Shown piece after piece: positions 36,326 to 47,100 of a DNA stretch of 64,000 nucleotides. The position numbers and the translations under genes are program-made. Every line of letters starts with the position of its first letter. Position 1 is the stretch's first letter. The notes beneath the pieces were generated by a model. That model was not told the DNA's origin. It saw only the letters and a list, made by a program, of their open reading frames with translations, and searched no databases. Origin of the DNA: Pasteurella sp030783905 (GTDB lineage Bacteria; Pseudomonadota; Gammaproteobacteria; Enterobacterales; Pasteurellaceae); NCBI GenBank assembly GCA_051122655.1, contig CP182107.1, forward strand, positions 1,054,001 to 1,118,000, written 5' to 3'.

Positions 36326-37213
36326 CTACTCGGCACTTGGACGAATACCTAGAGTATGGCAAATCGCATAAGTCAACTCACTCCGATTCAGGGTATAAAA
36401 ATGGAAGTCATTTACCCCTTCACGAGAAAGGACTCTGACCATGTCCATCGCCACACTCGCCGCCACTAAATTGCGGGTGGTTGGATCATCATCTAATCCC
36501 TCATAATTCTTCGCTAACCAAGTGGGAATTTTAACATTGGTGATTGCCGCCATTTTAACCAATTGCTTGAAATTCGTTACAGGTAAAATACCCGGCACAA
36601 TTTCCGCATCGATCCCAATCGAAGCGCAGCGATCACGGAAACGGAGATAACTGTCAATATCAAAAAAGAATTGGGTAATCACATGGTTAGCCCCCGCATC
36701 AATCTTACGTTTTAAATTGATTAAATCCGCTTGCGCTGATTTGGCTTCCGGGTGTACTTCGGGATAAGCGGCGACAGAAATATCAAAATCCGCCACCGAA
36801 CGTAACAGTGCCACAAGATCTGAGGCATAGAAAGGCTTTTTCGCATAGCCTTTTGGCTCATCACCACGCAATGCCACGATACGACGAATCCCACTGTTCC
36901 AATAATCTTTGGCTATCTCAATCAATTCTTCCGCTGTAGCATCAATCCCCGTCAAGTGCGGTGCGGCTTCTAGCCCAGTCTGTTGCTTAATATTTTTCAC
37001 TACCGAATGGGTACGATCCCGCTCGCCTGAATTTGCCCCATACGTCACGGAAACAAACTTGGGTTTCAGCACTTTTAAACGATGAATCGAATCCCATAAA
37101 ATACTTTCCATTTTTTCATTTTTCGGCGGGAAAAATTCAAAGGACACATTTATCTTTCCGTTTAAATCTGCAATATGTTGATTGAGCGTATCAATTTCTT
37201 TCGCGTAACTCAT
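36326..37213 (-). CDS. metF: 5,10-methylenetetrahydrofolate reductase
   Basis: Flavoenzyme making 5-methyl-THF for methionine synthesis; 295 aa, TIM-barrel. Visible: VSFEFFPPKNEKM (with the catalytic Glu), FVSVTYGANSGERDRT, RIVALRGDEP and ANHVITQFFFD for FAD and folate binding. The N-terminus MSYAKEIDTLNQHIADLNGK matches the family. A candidate MetJ operator lies 28-43 bp upstream of the start. Confidence 0.96.
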   Translation of the reverse strand: MSYAKEIDTLNQHIADLNGKINVSFEFFPPKNEKMESILWDSIHRLKVLKPKFVSVTYGANSGERDRTHSVVKNIKQQTGLEAAPHLTGIDATAEELIEIAKDYWNSGIRRIVALRGDEPKGYAKKPFYASDLVALLRSVADFDISVAAYPEVHPEAKSAQADLINLKRKIDAGANHVITQFFFDIDSYLRFRDRCASIGIDAEIVPGILPVTNFKQLVKMAAITNVKIPTWLAKNYEGLDDDPTTRNLVAASVAMDMVRVLSREGVNDFHFYTLNRSELTYAICHTLGIRPSAE

Positions 37214-37240
37214 GGCTTACCTCATATATAAAACCGTTTT

Positions 37241-37256
37241 AGATGTCTATATGGCT
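37241..37256 (-). promoter_or_regulatory. Candidate MetJ operator (two adjacent met boxes) upstream of metF
   Basis: On the minus strand the sequence reads AGCCATAT then AGACATCT. The second matches the met-box consensus AGACGTCT in 7 of 8 positions, the first in 5 of 8, and the two are contiguous as MetJ dimers require. Location just before metF supports it; binding is not shown. Confidence 0.4.
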
Positions 37257-37416
37257 AAATTAATGAGAAACGGTATATGTGTCAATTTCAAAAATTTCAT
37301 TACAAAAATGAATTCAATTCATAATCAAAATAACCATGCGATTTGTAGTTAGTCTATGAATTCGCTATACTTTCCAGTCACGATCGCCAAGTTCACTGAC
37401 TCAAATGGGGAAGAAT

Positions 37417-39516
37417 ATGAAGAGAAAAGCTAAAATCACACTGATTTTATCCAGTATTACACTTATCTTAGCGAGTGCGGCACAATTTTATACGAATCAT
37501 AAAATTGACCGCACTTTACAAAGTTTCCCCTATCATTTAAAAGATCAGCTTACCTTACATGCAACTGAAAAAAGCCGTAGTTTCTTTCATCGTGAATTAG
37601 TATTTACCCTTGAAGACGCACAACAACAAAAAAGCGATATTATTTCCACTCAGCTGACCGCACTGCCTTTTACCATTATTGCCGAATCCCAATTACCTGC
37701 GTCCTTAATTCGTGAGCTCAATAAAAAACTGAATATCACCATCGATAAAAATAGTATTAATAGTAAGTTTTCTGTGGTTGGAGACTATTTGCAATCCGAT
37801 ATTTCTACCCAATTTAGGGATCTCGCCAATAAACCACAAGATTTGCAAATCAATATCAATTTTGCGACTAAAAGCAAATTCATGGAAATCCAAAGCCAAC
37901 TTTCTGGCTTTAATTACGATGCCAAAACGAAAATTGAAGGATTACGTGGTCAATCCGTGCTCATTCCCGTTGGTGAACATCATTATGATTTAGCAGAATT
38001 GGATCTTGAGATTAAACATGTCGACATTTATTTATTAAATGGCGAAAATACCCATATTGAACTAGGTAAAACACACTATCGCTTAAATAAAACGATTGAT
38101 GAGGCGTTTTATGATTTAGATACGCATGTTAAAAGCGAAACCGTAAAAATAACCAATAAAAACAAAACAACAGAAAAAGATGCAGTGGATATTCTGGGTC
38201 TCGATATTAGTAGTAAACAAAGCAACGTGCCTAATCAATTAAGTTTCTATAAAACCTTTGAAAATGTCGTCGAAGAAAATAAAGCCTTACCCGATGCGTT
38301 ATACCTACTGACTGAACGTTTCTTTAATAATGATGCGACCGAAACGAAAATCAACATTCAAGCATTGTCCGTGCCCAATAATGCCAGTTTAAACCAATTT
38401 TTTAACGTCAATGATCTCCATCTTGCTTTCGTTGCTGACAGCAAGGATAAACAAAATATCAACACGCAATTCGATGTTAACATTGGAAAAATAGCACTCG
38501 ATGGTGCGCCCAAAGAGCACTTTAATCTGAAAGGTTTCACCTTGTCACAAAAAATCAGCCAAATGAATTTGACAGAAAAACTCAATTTACTGCACTTTTA
38601 TACGCACCTCTTCAAAGATGTCTCAACCCGAGTCCCTTTCCCAGAAAAAGACCAGTCGGATTTTGTGGCTAAACTCAAACAAAGAGCACAACAGGTTAAT
38701 GAACAGCGTGAATTTCGTTTACAGGTTGAGGCATTGAGTTACGCAAACCCTAAATTTAATGTCGATGTGGTATTAGACGATCTGGCGCTCAACCACCATG
38801 AAAATCAACAAGGAAATTATGATGCTCATTCAACACTCACGATTAAAAAACTGATCCATAAACCACTTGGTTTACAAATCAATGAGTTTGCTTACCAGAT
38901 TCCATTTCATTTAAATAAACGGGTGACCCCTTCCCCATTTGACATATGCTATGACCAAACTTACCAACTCTTGTGTCCAATGTATCTTTCTAAAAAAACC
39001 TACCAAACATGGTTAGAAAGTTTTGCCAAGGAAACCAATCCGAGTATCACTGATGCAAAAATAGGTTTTTCTTTAGATACCGTTCCTAACACACAAGCTT
39101 ACCCAGTGAGTGCTAAACTGGCATTCGATTTCAATCCAGAGAAAACCAAGGCGTTTTCATTCGGTAGTTTAGAAACCATCATGCAATGGGAGAACATGAA
39201 TATTGATTTCCAATTAGCCTTAGCGAAAGGCTTAGTGAGAAATGAAAAAGACACCTCTTCACTGTCCAACCCAAAAGTTTGGCAGACGCTAACGCAATGG
39301 GTAAAACCACATGGTCAATTGGCGCCTTACTTTATTGAAAGTGATGAAAACTATTTACTTCATTATGTGCAAAAGAATGGGCAAAAAACCATTAATGCAC
39401 AGCCTTTTGAAGAGGTCATGACAAAATTAACACAACAACATGAGGTGCAAGCTGACGAAAGTCAACCACAGACAGAACAGCCTAAAACGCCAGCCTTGAA
39501 TGACTCTCCCCCCTGA
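37417..39516 (+). CDS. YdgA-family (DUF945) protein, membrane-anchored
   Basis: 699 aa. A short basic N-terminus and one hydrophobic segment (ITLILSSITLILASAAQFYT) anchor it in the inner membrane; the rest should be periplasmic. The family block QFYTNHKIDRTLQSFPYHL near the start and the general beta-rich pattern fit DUF945/YdgA. It is clearly longer than E. coli YdgA (about 500 aa). The C-terminal 25 residues are a Gln/Pro-rich tail. ATG 37417 lies behind GGGGAAGA. Function is unknown. The gene is single and ends in an uptake-signal terminator. Confidence 0.75.
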   Translation: MKRKAKITLILSSITLILASAAQFYTNHKIDRTLQSFPYHLKDQLTLHATEKSRSFFHRELVFTLEDAQQQKSDIISTQLTALPFTIIAESQLPASLIRELNKKLNITIDKNSINSKFSVVGDYLQSDISTQFRDLANKPQDLQININFATKSKFMEIQSQLSGFNYDAKTKIEGLRGQSVLIPVGEHHYDLAELDLEIKHVDIYLLNGENTHIELGKTHYRLNKTIDEAFYDLDTHVKSETVKITNKNKTTEKDAVDILGLDISSKQSNVPNQLSFYKTFENVVEENKALPDALYLLTERFFNNDATETKINIQALSVPNNASLNQFFNVNDLHLAFVADSKDKQNINTQFDVNIGKIALDGAPKEHFNLKGFTLSQKISQMNLTEKLNLLHFYTHLFKDVSTRVPFPEKDQSDFVAKLKQRAQQVNEQREFRLQVEALSYANPKFNVDVVLDDLALNHHENQQGNYDAHSTLTIKKLIHKPLGLQINEFAYQIPFHLNKRVTPSPFDICYDQTYQLLCPMYLSKKTYQTWLESFAKETNPSITDAKIGFSLDTVPNTQAYPVSAKLAFDFNPEKTKAFSFGSLETIMQWENMNIDFQLALAKGLVRNEKDTSSLSNPKVWQTLTQWVKPHGQLAPYFIESDENYLLHYVQKNGQKTINAQPFEEVMTKLTQQHEVQADESQPQTEQPKTPALNDSPP

Positions 39517-39552
39517 TGTACGAGATGAGGTGAAAGCCCCATAACACAGCGC

Positions 39553-39594
39553 AAAGTGCGGTCGAAAAAATGTAAAAAAACGACCGCACTTTTT
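39553..39594 (+). terminator. Terminator from an inverted uptake-signal pair
   Basis: AAAGTGCGGTCG (39553-39564) and CGACCGCACTTT (39581-39592) form a 12-bp stem with a 16-nt A-rich loop and a T-run. It ends the YdgA-family gene. Confidence 0.9.
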
Positions 39595-39704
39595 ACTTCA
39601 GCCCCTTTTTCCTTTACAAAATCACAAATCCTCCTACAATATCCCCCTTTGAATTGCTCACCTTAAGTGAGTAACTGACTTGTAATCAGACTAACGGATA
39701 ATTT

Positions 39705-41075
39705 ATGACAACTTTCACACCAGAACTGCTCTCGCCAGCCGGTTCACTCAAAAACATGCGCTATGCCTTTGCCTATGGTGCCGATGCGGTGTATGCTGGG
39801 CAACCACGTTATAGCTTGCGTGTACGTAACAATGAATTTAATCATGCTAATTTAAAAATTGGGATTGATGAAGCCCACGCCTTAGGCAAAAAATTCTATG
39901 TCGTGGTCAATATTGCGCCACATAACTCCAAGCTGAAAACCTTTATTCGTGATTTAGAGCCGGTCATTGCCATGGGACCCGATGCGTTAATTATGTCGGA
40001 TCCGGGCTTAATTATGTTAGTGCGTGAACATTTCCCAGATATGGCGATTCACCTTTCGGTACAAGCCAATGCGGTCAACTGGGCATCGGTAAAATTCTGG
40101 AAACAAATGGGCTTAACTCGCGTGATTTTATCGCGCGAATTGTCCCTTGATGAAATTGCCGAAATTCGCCAACAAGTGCCAGAGATGGAAATTGAAGTGT
40201 TCGTGCATGGGGCATTATGCATGGCGTATTCTGGACGTTGTTTATTATCAGGCTATATTAATAAACGTGATCCAAACCAAGGCACCTGTACCAATGCGTG
40301 CCGTTGGGAATACAGTGTAACCGAAGCCAAAGAAGATGACATCGGCAACATTGTGAATGTGGGTGAAGAAATTCCAGTGAAAAATGTAGCACCGACACTT
40401 GGCGAAGGCGACACCACCAGTAAAGTCTTTTTATTAGCGGAAAGTCAACGCCCTGAAGAACAAATGTCCGCCTTTGAAGATGAGCATGGTACTTACATCA
40501 TGAACTCGAAAGATCTGCGTGCGGTACAACATGTGGAAAAACTCACCGCACTTGGCGTACATTCGTTAAAAATCGAAGGGCGTACCAAATCCTTCTATTA
40601 TTGTGCGAGAACCGCACAAGTTTACCGTAAAGCAATTGATGATGCAGTAGCGGGTAAACCGTTTGATGAGAGTTTGATGGATACCTTAGAATCCCTTGCC
40701 CACCGTGGTTATACTGAAGGATTCTTACGCCGTCATACTCACGATGAATACCAAAACTACGATTACGGCTACTCTATTTCGGAGCGTCAACAATTTGTCG
40801 GTGAATTCACGGGTAAACGTAATGAGCAAGGTATGGCAGAAGTGGCAGTCAAAAATAAATTCTTACTCGGTGATGAAGTGGAAATGATGACCCCGAAAGG
40901 GAACATTGTGTTCAAAATCGAACGGATGCTCAACCGTAAAAATGAAAACGTGGAAGCGGGTTTAGGCGATGGGCATTTTGTCTTTTTAGACGTGCCAGAA
41001 GATGTGCAATTAGACTACGCGCTGCTCATGCGTAATTTGGTGAATACCAACACACGTCAACCACACAAAGTTTAG
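39705..41075 (+). CDS. trhP: tRNA hydroxylation protein P / U32-family protein (YegQ)
   Basis: 456 aa, matching E. coli YegQ/TrhP (about 453 aa), which acts with prephenate in forming 5-hydroxyuridine at the tRNA wobble position. U32 features: ELLSPAGSLKNMRYAFAYGADAVYAG at the N-terminus, the signature EVFVHGALCMAYSGRC (about 166-181), and Cys residues in DPNQGTCTNACRWEY that may hold a cluster. The C-terminal beta domain (residues 340-450) fits YegQ rather than the larger RlhA. It is the last housekeeping gene before the RTX island. Confidence 0.88.
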   Translation: MTTFTPELLSPAGSLKNMRYAFAYGADAVYAGQPRYSLRVRNNEFNHANLKIGIDEAHALGKKFYVVVNIAPHNSKLKTFIRDLEPVIAMGPDALIMSDPGLIMLVREHFPDMAIHLSVQANAVNWASVKFWKQMGLTRVILSRELSLDEIAEIRQQVPEMEIEVFVHGALCMAYSGRCLLSGYINKRDPNQGTCTNACRWEYSVTEAKEDDIGNIVNVGEEIPVKNVAPTLGEGDTTSKVFLLAESQRPEEQMSAFEDEHGTYIMNSKDLRAVQHVEKLTALGVHSLKIEGRTKSFYYCARTAQVYRKAIDDAVAGKPFDESLMDTLESLAHRGYTEGFLRRHTHDEYQNYDYGYSISERQQFVGEFTGKRNEQGMAEVAVKNKFLLGDEVEMMTPKGNIVFKIERMLNRKNENVEAGLGDGHFVFLDVPEDVQLDYALLMRNLVNTNTRQPHKV

Positions 41076-41098
41076 TCTTTTCTATATAGTCTCAAACA

Positions 41099-41151
41099 GG
41101 ATCTGTATCCTAGCGAATTTAGATCGTAGCATATTGCCGAAATACAGATCC
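41099..41151. repeat. 10-bp perfect inverted repeat between trhP and RTX-A
   Basis: GGATCTGTAT (41099-41108) and ATACAGATCC (41142-41151) are exact reverse complements 33 nt apart. Neither strand has a T-run beside it, so it is not a standard terminator. It lies exactly where the accessory island meets the housekeeping block. Confidence 0.5.
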
Positions 41152-41169
41152 ATACTGATGAATATATTA

Positions 41170-44100
41170 CTAAGAATAATAAGTTGCTACAGATAAGGTG
41201 TTGAGGTATTTCCTCATTTCATCTTGTGGAACTGAAAGTACATCACCACTATGCTCAACATCAAATTCTGCCATCGCAGAAACAAGTTTTTCTACTTGAC
41301 TAGAGCCTAATGAACGACCATCACTTAATTCAATGCGTTCAATTTGATAGTTTTGACTTAAATACCAATTGTTTACAGTCAAAGTATCTGCTGTATCCAA
41401 GTTAGTAATTAACAAATTATTATCCCTTCTTGAAAACCACAGCTTCTCTGGTATGTTTACATCAACAAATCGAATAATATCACTATCGAAATGATTAAAA
41501 GAATAATCTTCTATAATATCTTGACCATGCCCCCTACTAAAGACATAGGTATCACTACCCTGTCCCCCCTCTAAAATATCTTGACCAACACCACCTTCTA
41601 AGTAATCCTCACCTTCACCACCATATAAACGGTCATCTCCTAAACCGCCCAACAGAATATCATTCCCATCATTACCGCGTACCACATCATTGCCCGCCCC
41701 AGCCTCAATACGGCTATTACCTGACCAATCATTAATCGTATCATCTTCCGCACTGCCAAAAAGCGGTAAGGTCACTTGTCGTAAACTCGCTAAATCAAAA
41801 CTCTGATCGGCAAAGGTTATATGCTCTAACTTATAACGGGCATCTGAATAAAAGTATTTCAGGCGTAAAGAATCCTCTTTATGATAGCCAAACAACACTA
41901 AATCCTCGCCCTCCTGACGAAACTTCACTTCATTTAAGGCCACATCTGTAAAAATTAAGCGATCGATATCGCGTGCGCCGTAATTCGCTTCATCTTTTAA
42001 TATATCTTGACCGTGCCCCTTACTAAAGACATAGGTATCACTACCCTGTCCCCCCTCTAAAATATCTTGACCAACACCACCTTCTAAGTAATCCTCACCT
42101 TCACCACCATATAAACGGTCATCTCCTAAACCGCCCAACAGAATATCATTCCCATCATTACCGCGTACCACATCATTGCCCGCCCCAGCCTCAATACGGC
42201 TATTACCTGACCAATCATTAATCGTATCATCTTCCGCACTGCCAAAAAGCGGTAAGGTCACTTGTCGTAAACTCGCTAAATCAAAACTCTGATCGGCAAA
42301 GGTTATATGCTCTAACTTATAACGGGCATCTGAATAAAAGTATTTCAGGCGTAAAGAATCCTCTTTATGATAGCCAAACAACACTAAATCCTCGCCCTCC
42401 TGACGAAACTTCACTTCATTTAAGGCCACATCTGTAAAAATTAAGCGATCGATATCGCGTGCGCCGTAATTCGCTTCATCTTTTAATATATCTTGACCGT
42501 GCCCCTTACTAAAGACATAGGTATCACTACCCTGTCCCCCCTCTAAAATATCTTGACCAACACCACCTTCTAAGTAATCCTCACCTTCACCACCATATAA
42601 ACGGTCATCTCCTAAACCGCCCAACAGAATATCATTCCCATCATTACCGCGTACCACATCATTGCCCGCCCCAGCCTCAATACGGCTATTACCTGACCAA
42701 TCATTAATCGTATCATCTTCCGCACTGCCAAAAAGCGGTAAGGTCACTTGTCGTAAACTCGCTAAATCAAAACTCTGATCGGCAAAGGTTATATGCTCTA
42801 ACTTATAACGGGCATCTGAATAAAAGTATTTCAGGCGTAAAGAATCCTCTTTATGATAGCCAAACAACACTAAATCCTCGCCCTCCTGACGAAACTTCAC
42901 TTCATTTAAGGCCACATCTGTAAAAATTAAGCGATCGATATCGCGTGCGCCGTAATTCGCTTCATCTTTTAATATATCTTGACCGTGCCCCTTACTAAAG
43001 ACATAGGTATCACTACCCTGTCCCCCCTCTAAAATATCTTGACCAACACCACCTTCTAAGTAATCCTCACCTTCACCACCATATAAACGGTCATCTCCTA
43101 AACCGCCCAACAGAATATCATTCCCATCATTACCGCGTACCACATCATTGCCCGCCCCAGCCTCAATACGGCTATTACCTGACCAATCATTAATCGTATC
43201 ATCTTCCGCACTGCCAAAAAGCGGTAAGGTCACTTGTCGTAAACTCGCTAAATCAAAACTCTGATCGGCAAAGGTTATATGCTCTAACTTATAACGGGCA
43301 TCTGAATAAAAGTATTTCAGGCGTAAAGAATCCTCTTTATGATAGCCAAACAACACTAAATCCTCGCCCTCCTGACGAAACTTCACTTCATTTAAGGCCA
43401 CATCTGTAAAAATTAAGCGATCGATATCGCGTGCGCCGTAATTCGCTTCATCTTTTAATATATCTTGACCGTGCCCCTTACTAAAGACATAGGTATCACT
43501 ACCCTGTCCCCCCTCTAAAATATCTTGACCAACACCACCTTCTAAGTAATCCTCACCTTCACCACCATATAAACGGTCATCTCCTAAACCGCCCAACAGA
43601 ATATCATTCCCATCATTACCGCGTACCACATCATTGCCCGCCCCCGCCTCAATACGGCTATTGCCTGACCAATCATTAATCGTATCATCTTCCGCACTGC
43701 CAAAAAGCGGTAAGGTCACTTGTCGTAAACTCGCTAAATCAAAACTCTGATCGGCAAAGGTTATATGCTCTAACTTATAACGGGCATCTGAATAAAAGTA
43801 TTTCAGGCGTAAAGAATCCTCTTTATGATAGCCAAACAACACTAAATCCTCGCCCTCCTGACGAAACTTCACTTCATTTAAGGCCACATCTGTAAAAATT
43901 AAGCGATCGATATCGCGTGCGCCGTAATTCGCTTCATCTTTTAATATATCTTGACCATGCCCCTTACTAAAGACATAGGTATCACTACCCTGTCCCCCTT
44001 CTAAAATATCTTGACCAACACCACCTTCTAAATAATCCTCACCTTCACCACCATATAAACGGTCATCTCCTAAACCGCCATATAAATGATCATCTCCTTC

Positions 44101-47100
44101 CCCACCGTATAAACGATCATCATTCAAGCTACCAAAGAAAATATCATTGCCCGTTCGATCATTCACATTATTCGTTATATTACTAAGAAATTTGTCATTT
44201 CCCTGATCGTCATTTAAAGAAAATCCTTTAGAAAAAAAGATTCTTTTTCGTTCCAATTTATTTAAAATAGTACTTGAATTTGCTTTCCAATCTTCTATTA
44301 AACCTTCCTTTTCAACAGCTTCAAAATATTGATTAAGTAATAACAAACCTTCATACCACTCTCTTGGATTTTTGAGAAGAACAATATATTCACTTAAATC
44401 CGTTAAGGCATTAGAAGGTGATTCAGCAAATGTTTCATTAAATAATTGAACTGTATAAGAATAATCACGGCTTAATACACCGTCTTTATAAAGAAAACCG
44501 ACTGAATCAACATATTTTTTCAAACGTGTTTGTAACAGCAAAGATTCGTAGGCAAGTTGGATTAAGTTATTATAGATTCGATTTATTTTATCAGTAATAT
44601 AATCAATATCTTCATCAGTAGTGTAATAAAGTTGGGCAATATTCATACTGTATAAAGAATTAATTGTTGAAATTTTTGATTTATTATCCTCAAAGCGTTG
44701 CATTACCGCTGGATCATGTTGTGCATTTCTTAACGCACTTAGCTGACTTGGTGTTAACCTTATAACTTGCGCATCTGGCGAACTATCTTCAACTGTTTTT
44801 TCTAAATGTAAGCTATAAGATTGATATTTATTATCTGTTTGTGCCCATTTTTGCAAAATAGTAGGTAGTAAAGCATGTTGCTCTTCTCGTGTTTTTGCAA
44901 TAGTATATTGTTGCAATAAAACATTTAACTCTGTTGATAAAGTTGCAGCTTCTCTTAAATCTCGAACGCGCCCAATGCCTCTAAGATTAATGATTCTTTC
45001 CTGTTCTTCTGTTAACTTCAATTTTTCAGCAAAATCACTATAAAATGGATTAAAGCTAAAATTAATGTCCGCCATAGCACCAAATGAACCGTCTTCTTTC
45101 TCATATTTACCAAGTTGACTTAATATATTATCTCCTGCTACTTCATCGTAACGATCTTCATAAGCTGTATGTAATGATTTAATCGCAAAATCTGATAAAT
45201 TAAACAACTCATTTTCTTCACTTATCCCATTTTGATTTAAATCACGCCATAGTTTCAATTCTGAAAATTTTGTATCTTGTTTATCAATCACACCATCATC
45301 ATTACTATCCAAATCTTTTAGCGCAGAGAATCCATGTTGAGCACGAGTTGAATCAGACAAAATTACCATATCACTAAACAGCTCTGAAGCATTTGTAATC
45401 TTACCATCACCATCCTTATCTAATACTAATAATCCATCATCGCCCTTTATCCAACCAGTAGATGTTCGGATTCCGTCAGCATCATGATCAAACAATGAAC
45501 CAGAATGACCATTATGTCCTACTGTTTCAATACCATCACCATCAAGATCAAGTACTAATGGATCATAAAGCTGTAGTTTTCTTTTACCTTGATTAGGAGA
45601 ACCTCTCCCAGCGCTTTCTCTCCTCGTATTTGAACTGCCATGATTTGAAGTATCACCCCCATTAGCATCTAAATCAGATGCATCATTCCTATCACCTCCA
45701 TGCTTTAACCTAGCCCAACCACTATGAGGATCCACATCATAGGTATTAAATAAATTTTCACTTGTATCAAAATAATATGAAATAGCATGTATTTCTCGAT
45801 CAAAATATATAAGATCATTTAAGTAAATATTTAAGTGTCCATTTTTAAAATTTCTAATTGTTATTTGATGCTCGGTCTCTAGATTAGTCATTACTAAAGA
45901 GGCGGCAGAAAAATTTTTTCCATCGAATGACAATCCATTAAGAACATAAGCATAAGCTATGCCATTACTATCATTACCTATAAATTTAGCATTATGGCCT
46001 CTTATTCCTGTAATTCGCCCAAAATATCCAACCTGCTCATCCCCAGTAAAATAATTAGATTCTTTATCTTGAAAACGAATTTCTCCATTCCCATCACTAT
46101 CTATAATAATATCGCCATTTGTCACATAATAAATATCATGCCCTTCTCCGCCCTCTAAAAGATCACTCCCTTCACCGGCATAAAAAATATCATTATATTG
46201 AGTTCCCTTGATTTCATCATTTCCTTTACCTGTTACATAAGTGATACCATTTTTGACATAATCCATTAAATAGCGTTCTAAAACATAGAAATTTCCAGTA
46301 TTCGCCATTTCATTAAATCCGCTTATATCAACACCTGCCAAGGTAACAAATCCATCTAACTTATCATCTTGCGCTGAACCATAAATAATCGGTTTTTCCT
46401 TATATAAATGCTTAATAGAACCATTATTCCAAAGCTTTTCAATTAATTTATTAAGCTTTAAGCCAACCTCTGCTCCATTTAAAATACTAAAATGATTTTT
46501 TCGCTCTTTTTCAGCAAGAAAATCGGCTTTCGTAAACTTCGCTTTTTTCTCAACTTCACCAATAAACTCTATTATGACTTTTTTGCCAACTCCAGAGGGA
46601 TCAATCTGTGGTTCTAATGTAAGATTAGCCAGATTGGACCAAAATCCTCCTTTAAAATCAAAGTTTTCTTCTTTTACAGGTTCAATTGCGAAATTTTTAA
46701 TGTAACGATTACCATTCTCTTCTACGACAAAAATCGCCTCATCTGTAATCTTAAAAGCCGTCGTATTCCAAATATACGCCCGCTCTAAAAGATCATCTTG
46801 TCCATCATCGTAAAATGCTAACGTTTGTGTAACACTGGCTCTCCCCACACTTTTCCCATTTTTATCGATATAGCCCAATTTTTGGAATATTTGTGTTTTT
46901 GTATATTCGCCAGGTTTAAGATTTTCTAAAGAACGAGGAGTCTGCAATCTAAGATGATTTAAAATAGGCGCAAAAAATAAATGAATGGTTCTAAAGTCTG
47001 CTGCTGTCACAAACCTCCCAGGCCCTGTTTGAGAATCCATAAACTCACTCTTATTTACCTCAAAAGATTCACTATCTTTTTCAAGAATTTGTATTGAATC

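Noticed and set aside
41528..44068. Regular repeats that might suggest a CRISPR array
   Set aside because: The repeats are coding, 486 bp long, without unique spacers.
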